In this document: positions 33,242-40,454 of the stretch, in pieces
How the letters are laid out: each line of letters begins with the position of its first letter
Position numbering within the stretch: position 1 is the stretch's first letter
IMG/VR virus record: IMGVR_UViG_3300042691_036428
Coordinates: 1 to 46,205 of that record
Direction: 5' to 3' (one strand)
DNA: 46,205 nucleotides
Origin: a virus
Made by a program: the position numbers and the translations under genes
The notes under the pieces: model-generated
Seen by the model: the letters and a program-made list of their open reading frames with translations, nothing else
The model's database searches: none
What the model was told of the DNA's origin: nothing

Positions 33242-34029
33242 AAATTTTTTTCCAAATAGTTTAATAGAAATTGTTTATCATAATCACTTAAATTGGAATT
33301 GTTAAAATTGTAAAAGTAATCTTTCTTTTCATTTAGCGTATATTTTTTATAATCAGCGTAAGAACTAACCCAATGTTTAATATCAGTCCATATACCTTTT
33401 GAAATGTCATTTGGATCTATCATGTATTTTATTATTAAAGAACCAAAGTTTGGACATCCCTTGTGATATGTGTCATCCAGTTTTTTAATTATTTTAGAAT
33501 ACTCTATTGTTGCATCAAATATTTTTATGAGCCATTCTTTTGTTATTTTATTCTCTATGTGAAGTTGATGCGGATCAATACGTTGAAACATATTTGGTCT
33601 TTGAACTACAGTGTACCAAAACTCTTTATTTTCTTTGTAAAATTTTTGCCCATCAATTGGAATCTCAATATCTATGTTTCTTTGTAAAGTTAATTCATAT
33701 AGTCTTTGATGCATTTCCCAGTCATGAGATTTGTGAGTACATGTAACTTTGTAAATTAAATCATCACTTGAGAAGTACACACAGGTACTATCAGTGTAAT
33801 ATAAATATCCATCATTTATTTTTTCATAAATGGGGAAAGGATCTGTTCTTTTATTATGATGAAATTGTATCCATAAAAAATATCCAAACGAATTATTAGG
33901 AAGACCCCATACATCTAATGGTTTAGATACAATGAGATCGTTTGGGTCAGTGTACTCTTTGCTTTCCTTAAACTGTCTAGCAGATTTAAAGGTATAGTTA
34001 AACAATTTTTCTTTGAGAAAATCAATCAT
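33238..34029 (-). CDS. Island-specific protein family, member 3 (longer)
   Basis: The 263-aa protein has the same core (SHDWEMHQRLYE, IDIEIPI, VVQRPNMFQ, HQLHIENKITKEWL, GIWTDIKHWVSSYADY) with a longer N-terminal part that includes DVWGLPNNSFGYFLWIQFHHN. It has no small partner gene directly after it. It is the first of the three in the operon and may be the ancestral or most diverged copy. Confidence 0.75.
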   Translation of the reverse strand: MIDFLKEKLFNYTFKSARQFKESKEYTDPNDLIVSKPLDVWGLPNNSFGYFLWIQFHHNKRTDPFPIYEKINDGYLYYTDSTCVYFSSDDLIYKVTCTHKSHDWEMHQRLYELTLQRNIDIEIPIDGQKFYKENKEFWYTVVQRPNMFQRIDPHQLHIENKITKEWLIKIFDATIEYSKIIKKLDDTYHKGCPNFGSLIIKYMIDPNDISKGIWTDIKHWVSSYADYKKYTLNEKKDYFYNFNNSNLSDYDKQFLLNYLEKNL

Positions 34030-34709
34030 AAATGTTTCTCAATAAACTCAATAAAATTAGTGTTTGTAACATACAATTTATTTTGTTTGAATAAGTTATA
34101 GCAATACAAAACTTTTTCTTTATCGGATTTAACCATATCTTCTAAATGGTTGTTGTCGTATAGCATTTCCAAAGCAGATATATTAATGTTTAATGTTATT
34201 CTTATCTCATTATTTGATAAAAAGTCGTGATATGTTACATTTTCTACAGGACAAAAGTATATACCTTTGTTTGGTTCCCAACTCAAAATAGAATGTTCCT
34301 TATCCCCCTCACAAAGAATTGTCCCAGTGCTTGAGAGTGGGCTTATATAAACCAAATAACTTAAAGATTTGTAATTTCCGCCGGTATCATCATGTATGCC
34401 ATATCTTTTATTCTTTGACACACCTATTTTAGGTATTACAAAATAACCATATTTTGAACTTCTATATTCAGAAAAGTTTTTAAATAAATTTGATTTTATA
34501 ATATAGTCCGAATGTTCTACTATTATATCTAGTGCATTTTTTTCTAAGCCCATCTTGCTTAAATCATGCAAATCAAATACATGGTTACCGTCATCAATTG
34601 ACGTAAAAATACTTTCTAAACTTAATTTTAATAGGTTAAACGAATTTAAATCTAAGCAGTTTTCCGTTACATAGTGAGGCCAAGGTTTCGATACGAACTG
34701 TCCCTTCAT
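34026..34709 (-). CDS. 2-oxoglutarate/Fe(II) oxygenase
   Basis: The 227-aa protein has the prolyl-hydroxylase-like pattern. PWPHYVTENCL starts the fold. YGIHDDTGGNYKSLSYLVYISP holds the H-x-D ligands, and a later FCPVENVTYHDFLSNNEIRITLNINI carries the distal His and the Arg for 2-oxoglutarate. It would hydroxylate a carbon in the pathway product or in a protein. It overlaps neighbours by 4 nt on both sides. Confidence 0.8.
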   Translation of the reverse strand: MKGQFVSKPWPHYVTENCLDLNSFNLLKLSLESIFTSIDDGNHVFDLHDLSKMGLEKNALDIIVEHSDYIIKSNLFKNFSEYRSSKYGYFVIPKIGVSKNKRYGIHDDTGGNYKSLSYLVYISPLSSTGTILCEGDKEHSILSWEPNKGIYFCPVENVTYHDFLSNNEIRITLNINISALEMLYDNNHLEDMVKSDKEKVLYCYNLFKQNKLYVTNTNFIEFIEKHL

Positions 34710-35290
34710 AAAATTATTTCCATATTAAAATTTTTCTTATTTTCTGCATAAATTGATAGGAAAAAGGTTTCATCAATTGACCATAAAGTTTGATATGTAT
34801 TTAGATAGTATATGTTTTCGTTAAGTATAGAAATACCTCTCAATCTATGTAATGATTGTCTAAATTTTTTATCTATTATTTTTGATTTACCTGCATTATC
34901 ATATTCATTTAAAGAATTGTTAGTTGTTAAAACAAACGGTGCTTTTGGGAAAGTTTTTTGAGCATAAATTATTTGTATAGGAAACATTAAACCGTATTGA
35001 ATACTTGTTTTTAGTAAATCTTTGCTTGGCTTAAATTTAAATTCCTGATCATATAATGCAACTGATCTAAATCCTATTCTATAATATTTTTGATTTTCAT
35101 ATTCAAAATTGTGTATTCCGCTTACAGATTTAATTTTGTTATTTTGAATAACTGCAAAAAATGCACTGTATTCAAAATGGTCAAACTTCATAGCTTTAAG
35201 TGATGAATTATTATTGTATCCTTTAGCAGCACATGCATCCATAAACTCAGGCAATAAAGGATCATCGCTATAAATTTGTTTGAGAATCAT
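34706..35290 (-). CDS. GNAT-like acyltransferase (putative)
   Basis: The 194-aa protein begins ILKQIYSDDPLLPEFMDACAAKGYN. It then shows FFAVIQNNKIKSVSGIHNFEY and YYRIGFRSVAL, the beta-hairpin plus strand layout of GNAT acetyltransferases. The R/Q-x-x-G-x-G/A acetyl-CoA loop is not evident, so catalysis is uncertain. An acyl transfer to an amino sugar would fit the two aminotransferases in the island. Confidence 0.5.
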   Translation of the reverse strand: MILKQIYSDDPLLPEFMDACAAKGYNNNSSLKAMKFDHFEYSAFFAVIQNNKIKSVSGIHNFEYENQKYYRIGFRSVALYDQEFKFKPSKDLLKTSIQYGLMFPIQIIYAQKTFPKAPFVLTTNNSLNEYDNAGKSKIIDKKFRQSLHRLRGISILNENIYYLNTYQTLWSIDETFFLSIYAENKKNFNMEIIL

Positions 35291-35880
35291 TTTTTACCTA
35301 TTATCATAAATCTTTTATACAACTGTGTCTGTAAAAAATCAGCATAGAATACAGTAGATAACTGACTTTGATTAATAAACTCATCTAAAGATTTTGCTAC
35401 CCTAACATGTTCATCTATTACATAATCATTGCTTTGTAAAACAATCAAACTATTATTATGTAAGCAAGTTAACCATTCTTCATATTCATCCTGCGTGATA
35501 TGTTCACAACTTGTGTTTATTGCAATGTCACTGTCACTTCTTAAATTACACATATTTGCTGTAATTGCTCTAAACCTACCACTTTCAAATTCTATACGAT
35601 TCATTGTATTGGCAGTCTGTTCACAACTAGGGTCAATGTCAATGCTTCGTATTGATTTAATTGGATATGGTGCCTGAAACAACAAACTTGCAAGTGTACC
35701 ATTCCATCCACCAAAAATATCAATGGTTGCAGGATCACCTACATATCTACCTAATTCTTTTACTAACCATAGCTTACTATGTATTTGCCCTCGCCAAAAA
35801 CCTTCAAGAGTGCGATTAGGATTCGGACTATTTCTAATAGCATCCATCCAAAACAATATATGTTCAATATCTATTCGCAA
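35287..35880 (-). CDS. Class I methyltransferase-like protein
   Basis: The 197-aa protein has IDIFGGWNGTLASLLF as motif I, IRSIDIDPSCEQTAN with the acidic end of strand 2, and AINTSCEHIT in the motif IV place. The N-terminus WRGQIHSKLWLVKEL is helical. The G-G-W-N-G loop replaces the more usual GxGxG but keeps the shape. It overlaps the radical SAM gene by 10 nt. Confidence 0.72.
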   Translation of the reverse strand: MRIDIEHILFWMDAIRNSPNPNRTLEGFWRGQIHSKLWLVKELGRYVGDPATIDIFGGWNGTLASLLFQAPYPIKSIRSIDIDPSCEQTANTMNRIEFESGRFRAITANMCNLRSDSDIAINTSCEHITQDEYEEWLTCLHNNSLIVLQSNDYVIDEHVRVAKSLDEFINQSQLSTVFYADFLQTQLYKRFMIIGKK

Positions 35881-36857
35881 AACTGTTCCTTTAATTTATC
35901 TATTTTACCACATTGTTTTGTGCATTCTTTTAATGGGTTTGTATCCCATGTCTGTTCAATTTTATCAAAATAATCAGACATAAAAATTTCACTCAATGAG
36001 TTTTGATTTAAATTTGGGAAATATCCTATTTTATCCATGTAATCAATTCTATTATCGTGCCTATGCTGTATATAGTTTAAATCTAGCCAACAACATGGAG
36101 TAACACTTCCGTCAGCCCCTATATATATTTGTTTATATTTTTGTGCTTTGCAAGTAATTTCTGAATGTGTTTCTATTTGTGTAACTTTTAATTTATTTGA
36201 AATTTCTTTACTTTTACTTGTAGGATAAAGAATATCTATTGTTTTGCCAGCATCATCTAAAACATTAAATTTGTTATCTATGAATCTACTTGTGTGTTTT
36301 ATTAAAAATTTATCGAAACCTAAATCTTTGCTTAGTTGTCTGCAACTTTCAATTTGATGTTCATTATGTTTAAACACCAACATATGCCATTCTGCTATAC
36401 CGCCTGCATTAATAAATGCACTAGCATTCTCTATTATTTTGTCAAAATTAGTATTAATTCTGTATAGTGAATGAGTATCTTGTAATCCATCTATACCAAA
36501 CACTACACGGTCTACTGTTTTGCCTAACTTCATCCACCAATCTATGTCTCTAGCAGACCCGTTGGTATGCATAGACAAATGTATATTAGGATTAGTTTCT
36601 GACAAATATTCAAAAACTTCTAAACAGTCTTTAGCAATAATAGGATCTCCATAATTGCCACACATGAATAAACTGTCTAACTGTTTAATAAACCCTACAG
36701 GAAACCATAACTTAAATGTATCTAGGTCAATTTCATTTAATTCTAAAAAAGGATTCAACATGCCACCATTGATCCGTCTCGGGCACATTGGGCATTTAGC
36801 TTGACATTTGCTAGTAATTTCTAAGTGTATATCTCTTATTTCTTCAAACTTATACAT
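35871..36857 (-). CDS. Radical SAM/SPASM protein
   Basis: The 328-aa protein has C18QAKC22PMC25, LFMCGNYGDP (SAM-binding GDP variant of GGEP) and VVFGIDGLQDTHSLYR. The SPASM region shows ITCKAQKYKQIYIGADGSVTPCCWL and a C-terminal CTKQCGK. The N-terminal CPMCPRR resembles enzymes that act on peptides or tRNA-like partners, but no substrate is evident. It overlaps its neighbours by 22 and 10 nt. Confidence 0.9.
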   Translation of the reverse strand: MYKFEEIRDIHLEITSKCQAKCPMCPRRINGGMLNPFLELNEIDLDTFKLWFPVGFIKQLDSLFMCGNYGDPIIAKDCLEVFEYLSETNPNIHLSMHTNGSARDIDWWMKLGKTVDRVVFGIDGLQDTHSLYRINTNFDKIIENASAFINAGGIAEWHMLVFKHNEHQIESCRQLSKDLGFDKFLIKHTSRFIDNKFNVLDDAGKTIDILYPTSKSKEISNKLKVTQIETHSEITCKAQKYKQIYIGADGSVTPCCWLDLNYIQHRHDNRIDYMDKIGYFPNLNQNSLSEIFMSDYFDKIEQTWDTNPLKECTKQCGKIDKLKEQFCE

Positions 36858-37816
36858 TTTGGTATTTTACTATCTGCACTGCTTACACAACTATTTGTCA
36901 TACATTTATTTGGACTTTTGTGAAGTTGAAATCCATCTTGAATTGTTCCTAAAATTTCATCATGACAACTGTAACCTCGTTTTACATCAGAACCACGTAT
37001 GATAATACTTTGATATCCAGAATTACAATTCCAACCTTTAAATTTGTTAAACCCAAATGCATTAAATCTTTCTGCTTGGTCAATATAATGTGTTCTATTA
37101 TCTACATCAATTAATCTTATTTGATATAGTTCTTCGTTGTTTACTTTTTGTGGGAACCCAGTACGCATTAAGTTAATCATTTCTTCGGTGTACCCATTAA
37201 CTATTTCAGTAGCAGTTTCATTGCTCTGCGGCTTTAATGTAACATTGATTCCTCTATTTGAAAATCTACTACATCTTTCGTACAATTCAAAAAATAGTTC
37301 TGGAACCATCACTTGATTTATAGTGACAAAAACATTTTCTCCCATAAGGAACAAACATTTTTCTGCAAATTCATCTTCATTAGCAAACTCACTATGATAA
37401 CTCGCAGTAATGCTTTTTCGCTGCAACAACTCTGTACTCATTGACCAACGTTGCCACCAATTCTTACTTGGACTGAGATTGGTAGTCATATGTATGCTTT
37501 GGTAAGGAGTTATGCCATCCTCTAAGAATCTAAGTAATTCTAAAATATTTTTGTATGCAGTAGGTTCACCACCACTAAACGACCAATGAAATTTATTAAA
37601 ACCATTCTGTCTTGCTTGTTCTTTGATACTAGTTATAGTCTTTTGATATCTATCTAATGGTTGGTGGTCTAACTTATCGCTGCGAGCATAGGGCCAACAA
37701 TAACTGCATTTGTAATTGCAAAATCTACCCAATATCCAGCTAACTGAAAAAAGAGAATTGTCAAGCATAGTTTGTTGTCCAAACTTAACAATTCTCTCAA
37801 ATGGTATTTCTGTCAT
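36836..37816 (-). CDS. Radical SAM protein with C-terminal cysteines
   Basis: The 326-aa protein has C33NYKC37SYC40WPY, HWSFSGGEPTAYK and MTTNLSP. The C-terminus shows GWNCNSGYQS, GYSCHDE, and CMTNSCVSS, a possible auxiliary cluster like that of the protein at 25841-26758. These two are the most similar pair among the six radical SAM proteins: both have a CNY(D/K)CSYC core and the GW-C-N-(A/S)-G motif. It starts inside the 444-aa gene's stop (4-nt overlap). Confidence 0.9.
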   Translation of the reverse strand: MTEIPFERIVKFGQQTMLDNSLFSVSWILGRFCNYKCSYCWPYARSDKLDHQPLDRYQKTITSIKEQARQNGFNKFHWSFSGGEPTAYKNILELLRFLEDGITPYQSIHMTTNLSPSKNWWQRWSMSTELLQRKSITASYHSEFANEDEFAEKCLFLMGENVFVTINQVMVPELFFELYERCSRFSNRGINVTLKPQSNETATEIVNGYTEEMINLMRTGFPQKVNNEELYQIRLIDVDNRTHYIDQAERFNAFGFNKFKGWNCNSGYQSIIIRGSDVKRGYSCHDEILGTIQDGFQLHKSPNKCMTNSCVSSADSKIPKCISLKK

Positions 37817-39147
37817 TCTTTGTGTGTATAATTACTTAGGCCTACGACTGATTCATAATGATCTGTAATACTTGTTCTTATGTCAAATGGTTTTGAATTT
37901 GCATGTAGTGTTAAGAATCTAGGCATTAATTTAATACCTTCGTGCTCAAATACTTTATTCGCTGCTATATTTTTACTATGCCAAGCTCGTATTTTAGCCT
38001 GCTCATAAAATGGCACATTAAACTCTAAATTAAACTCATCTAGTAGTATCGCATCAGATGGTACAGCCCAAAAATAATCAGTAGAACACAATTTGGCAGC
38101 TTCAACATAAGAATTATATCCAATGTTTTCTACTTGTAGTAATTTTGCTTTTGGATATCGGTTAATTAGAATATTATAATTTTTCTGTGCAATATCTGAA
38201 TTGTCGCTTAAAAACACAATATCAAAATCGCCGGGATATTTATATCTTATAAAACGCTCTTGACTTCTTTTGCTTACTTTAACATTGTCTAAATAATTGG
38301 CACTTTCGTATGCGTTATAAACGTCTACAATGCTATGGTCGGCTGTTTGGTTTTTTATAGCATTTCCTAAACGATTGCATTCTGCTAAAAGGGCTTTTTC
38401 ATTGTCATTGAACACTTCATATAACCCTTCAAATAAATTATTTAAATGTTCAAAATCTCTTAAGTTAGCCAAATGAAATTCTTGTTTTGTAAGTGCAATA
38501 TAAGCTGCTTGTCTAGCACCATATATAGCCCAAATCCCATTCTCAACATTTGCACCTAAATGCATCCATCTCCATAGTCTTTCATAGTTGCGCCAATTTA
38601 TGTCTTTAACTGACTGTACGATTTTTCCTTTGTCTAAGCAAAGTTTCATACCTTCACGAAACCCGCTTCTCCACGCTTGTCTAGGGCTACTATTAATATA
38701 TACTTTTGAAATGTATCTATTAAGTTCCAAATAAGCAGGTAAGTCAAAATCTACACTATCTTGGTTTAAACTATTTTCGTGGGTCTGCATATTACGTAAT
38801 AGTTCGATAGGCCAAACTTTAACTCCACCGTTCCCGTACATGTTTCCATTAACTACATTGTAGCCTGAAAAACTTATGACAACTTGGAAAAAATCAACGT
38901 TGTCAATAAAATCTATTGTTTGACTTAAAAAATCATCTGTGATATAGTTATCTCCGTCAACTACGATAACATGTGTTTCGTCAGTGAACAATTTGGCTAT
39001 TTCTTTGTGGGCAGTATCAGATCCAGTTACACCATCTACTCTAAGAGCATTTGGGACTATTTGTAATAATCTTTCGTAATTGTGTTCTGCATTTTCCTCG
39101 TGGTAGCTTAAAAATACAACAGGGTAGTTTTTAGTAGTAAATATCAT
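37813..39147 (-). CDS. Two-domain GT-A-like glycosyltransferase
   Basis: The 444-aa protein has two related halves. Residues about 7-200 start PVVFLSYHEENAEHNYERLL and reach VIVVDGDNYIT, a GT-A DxD-like site. Residues about 310-440 restart FDIVFLSDNSDIAQKNYNILINRYP and reach YFWAVPSDAILL, which looks like the same strand order with a changed site. So one half may be catalytic and the other a binding copy. It is the first gene of the 18-gene minus-strand operon, with a late box 5 nt before its ATG. Confidence 0.75.
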   Translation of the reverse strand: MIFTTKNYPVVFLSYHEENAEHNYERLLQIVPNALRVDGVTGSDTAHKEIAKLFTDETHVIVVDGDNYITDDFLSQTIDFIDNVDFFQVVISFSGYNVVNGNMYGNGGVKVWPIELLRNMQTHENSLNQDSVDFDLPAYLELNRYISKVYINSSPRQAWRSGFREGMKLCLDKGKIVQSVKDINWRNYERLWRWMHLGANVENGIWAIYGARQAAYIALTKQEFHLANLRDFEHLNNLFEGLYEVFNDNEKALLAECNRLGNAIKNQTADHSIVDVYNAYESANYLDNVKVSKRSQERFIRYKYPGDFDIVFLSDNSDIAQKNYNILINRYPKAKLLQVENIGYNSYVEAAKLCSTDYFWAVPSDAILLDEFNLEFNVPFYEQAKIRAWHSKNIAANKVFEHEGIKLMPRFLTLHANSKPFDIRTSITDHYESVVGLSNYTHKE

Positions 39148-39152
39148 ATAGA

Positions 39153-39160
39153 TATTTATA
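39153..39160 (-). promoter_or_regulatory. Late promoter box of the 18-gene operon
   Basis: On the minus strand TATAAATA ends 5 nt before ATG 39147, followed by TCTAT. This is the only clear promoter seen upstream of the 13.3-kb operon. The transcript would have almost no leader. Confidence 0.6.
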
Positions 39161-39205
39161 AACTAGTTATTAGTCTGACAATAAAATATTTGGGTAAATT
39201 TGTTA

Positions 39206-39234
39206 TTGACTAAATAAACTAGGTGATGTATTAT
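39206..39234 (+). promoter_or_regulatory. Sigma70-type promoter (TTGACT, 17 nt, TATTAT)
   Basis: TTGACT at 39206-39211 and TATTAT at 39229-39234 are separated by exactly 17 nt. Transcription would start near 39241 and run to the terminator at 39471-39504. The leader holds a hairpin with a UNCG-type loop (39252-39275: cgcaaa..aag TACG ctt..tttgcg, one A-A mismatch). Confidence 0.65.
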
Positions 39235-39291
39235 TATATACATTGAAAAAACGCAAAAAAGTACGCTTATTTGCGATATATTTTAAACAGG

Positions 39292-39299
39292 GATAAATA
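39292..39299 (+). promoter_or_regulatory. Late promoter box GATAAATA
   Basis: GATAAATA ends 8 nt before ATG 39308 and lies downstream of the sigma70-type promoter. The short unit could thus be transcribed both early and late. Confidence 0.5.
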
Positions 39300-39307
39300 A
39301 CTTTACT

Positions 39308-39445
39308 ATGATGAACTTTACTTGTAATACGCTCAAACATTTGGGACTATGGTCTGTATTAGCCATAGAGTCATTTGCGCCAGCATATCCTACAAGTATC
39401 CGTGGCACAAGCAATGATCAAAGAGAGAGCCCGGGGTCACTATAG
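39308..39445 (+). CDS. Possible 45-aa peptide or small RNA body
   Basis: An ATG-ATG start gives a 45-aa reading frame ending in TAG at 39443. It begins MMNFTCNTLKHLGLW and includes a short hydrophobic stretch (LGLWSVLAI). It lies between a promoter pair and a strong terminator. There is no ribosome site, but a late box is 8 nt upstream, as at other starts here. A hairpin (39345-39372, ctatgg/ccatag) inside the frame supports an RNA role instead. I cannot decide between peptide and RNA. Confidence 0.4.
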   Translation: MMNFTCNTLKHLGLWSVLAIESFAPAYPTSIRGTSNDQRESPGSL

Positions 39446-39470
39446 ACAGTCATCATAATAAGTTTATACG

Positions 39471-39504
39471 AACCCTGGGCAAAGTAAAATTCCCAGGGTT
39501 TTTT
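39471..39504 (+). terminator. Rho-independent terminator
   Basis: A perfect 9-bp stem aaccctggg/cccagggtt (39471-39479 and 39492-39500) with a 12-nt loop is followed by a run of six T (39499-39504). It ends the short unit that starts near 39241. Confidence 0.9.
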
Positions 39505-39526
39505 GTTTGTAACGAAAAAACAACAT

Positions 39527-39691
39527 ATGATTGACAAAAATTTAGATAAGGATATAGAATTTGATTCTAATGATAAAACAGAATGGTATAAACAACATGT
39601 TTTATCAAATGAACAACTTGCAAAGTTATTAGAAAAGAAATATAACCGAGCAATGAGTTATCGAACTGACAATAATTTGTTAGGACAATAA
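39527..39691 (+). CDS. Small charged protein, 54 aa
   Basis: The 54-aa helical, charged protein (MIDKNLDKDIEFDSNDKTEW, then LAKLLEKKYNRAMSYR) has no known motif. ATG 39527 is preferred to the in-frame GTG/TTG options at 39503, which lie in the terminator tail. No ribosome site is evident. It may be a small DNA- or RNA-associated protein; the call is weak. Confidence 0.5.
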   Translation: MIDKNLDKDIEFDSNDKTEWYKQHVLSNEQLAKLLEKKYNRAMSYRTDNNLLGQ

Positions 39692-39797
39692 CAAAGTGTA
39701 TTGAGAAACGAGGTCTCTGTAAACACTATAAAAATTACTAAACGGGCGGACAGTATACATGAAAGCGATGGCGGTAACATAGCAAGTAAGACTACTG

Positions 39798-39990
39798 GTC
39801 AGGACGACGATCCTGACATAATGCGAGGTAACTCGCATTATTCTAAAGCATACTGTGTGATATAGGGTACAGTCGGGGTGCCAAATGGGATCCTTTTAGA
39901 CGGACGGTTCAACTCCGTAAATAGTGTGCTTTAGAATAATTAGTGTGTGACAAACAGAAACAAACCCTCTGACGGTAGTTACCACACACT
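39798..39990 (+). ncRNA. Candidate structured RNA with 18-bp stem
   Basis: The 430-nt gap at 39692-40121 has no convincing gene but strong RNA structure. Helix I is gtcagga/tcctgac (39798-39817). Helix II is aatgcgag/ctcgcatt closed by a GUAA (GNRA) tetraloop (39820-39839). Helix III is an 18-bp stem with one G-U (39837-39854 with 39923-39940). It encloses an arm ACGG/CCGT with loop TTCAACT (39904-39918), which is T-loop-like. Helix IV is agtgtgtg/cacacact (39942-39949, 39983-39990). Helices II and III share three bases and so compete. The RNA class is unknown. Confidence 0.55.
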
Positions 39991-40080
39991 TGTTATTGAA
40001 CAAAATAATGATTTTCATTAGACAGTGTTGCGTATGTTCTGTATTTATATGACCATTTTCCTGTGTTAAACTAAGTTAAA

Positions 40081-40103
40081 TACATGTGCATTACATGTAT
40101 AAT
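40081..40103 (+). promoter_or_regulatory. Dyad plus TATAAT upstream of pqqA
   Basis: A 7-bp inverted repeat tacatgt/acatgta (40081-40099) overlaps a TATAAT hexamer (40098-40103). No good -35 is visible. A dyad on top of a -10 could be an operator or a leader hairpin. The ribosome site gaaggag follows 10 nt on. Confidence 0.4.
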
Positions 40104-40121
40104 TTTGTGAAGGAGAATAAC

Positions 40122-40193
40122 ATGTGGACAACACCAAGTGCAACTGACATGCGTTTCGGTTTTGAAATCACCATGTACATTGCAAATCGCTAA
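40122..40193 (+). CDS. pqqA: PqqA-like PQQ precursor peptide
   Basis: The 23-aa frame starts [10 protein letters not shown] and ends [10 protein letters not shown]. This matches the PqqA family layout (MW-x-K/T-P start, F/L-E-x-T-x-Y core and N-R end). The Glu and Tyr at spacing E-x-x-x-Y are the residues PqqE joins to build pyrroloquinoline quinone. A strong ribosome site (gaaggag, 6-7 nt before ATG) and a terminator at 40226 frame it as its own gene. No pqqB, C, D or E is recognisable in the window, so host enzymes would act on it, or a phage radical SAM protein might. The gene is too short for a usual ORF filter. Confidence 0.88.
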   Translation: MWTTPSATDMRFGFEITMYIANR

Positions 40194-40225
40194 TTTGTGA
40201 TTTCAATTTATGTGTTTTTTGAAGG

Positions 40226-40247
40226 GGTAGCAACGCTACCTTTTCTT
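40226..40247 (+). terminator. Terminator after pqqA
   Basis: GGTAGC/GCTACC (40226-40231 and 40235-40240) forms a 6-bp stem with a 3-nt AAC loop followed by ttttctt. It lies 33 nt after the pqqA stop and 11 nt before tRNA-Gln. Confidence 0.75.
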
Positions 40248-40257
40248 ACCTAACAAT

Positions 40258-40332
40258 TGGGGATTCGTCAAGTGGTAAGACACTGGATTTTGATTCCAGC
40301 ATTCGGGGGTTCGAATCCCTCATCCCCTACCA
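40258..40332 (+). tRNA. tRNA-Gln(TTG)
   Basis: It forms a full cloverleaf. The anticodon stem ctgga/tccag carries TTG. T loop is TTCGAAT and CCA is encoded. The first pair is a T-T mismatch, close to the weak U1-A72 of bacterial tRNA-Gln. Confidence 0.95.
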
Positions 40333-40337
40333 TTAAT

Positions 40338-40415
40338 GCCGCCTTAGCTCAGTTGGACTAGAGTACAACGCTACGAACGTTGGGGTCGGGAGTTCGAATC
40401 TCTCAGGCGGTACCA
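40338..40415 (+). tRNA. tRNA-Arg(ACG)
   Basis: Acceptor gccgcct/aggcggt, anticodon arm caacg-ctACGaa-cgttg, T loop TTCGAAT, CCA encoded. It starts 5 nt after tRNA-Gln and is probably co-transcribed. Confidence 0.95.
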
Positions 40416-40454
40416 TTAATTATACTATGATGAATATTTCTGATACATATTTTT

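Noticed and set aside
39692-40121. Two-piece tmRNA (ssrA) with a glutamine riboswitch
   Set aside because: A T-loop-like arm is present and I recall such a gene in a related marine myophage, but no tag frame starting with Ala codons, no CCA end and no glutamine-riboswitch core sequence could be found on either strand.
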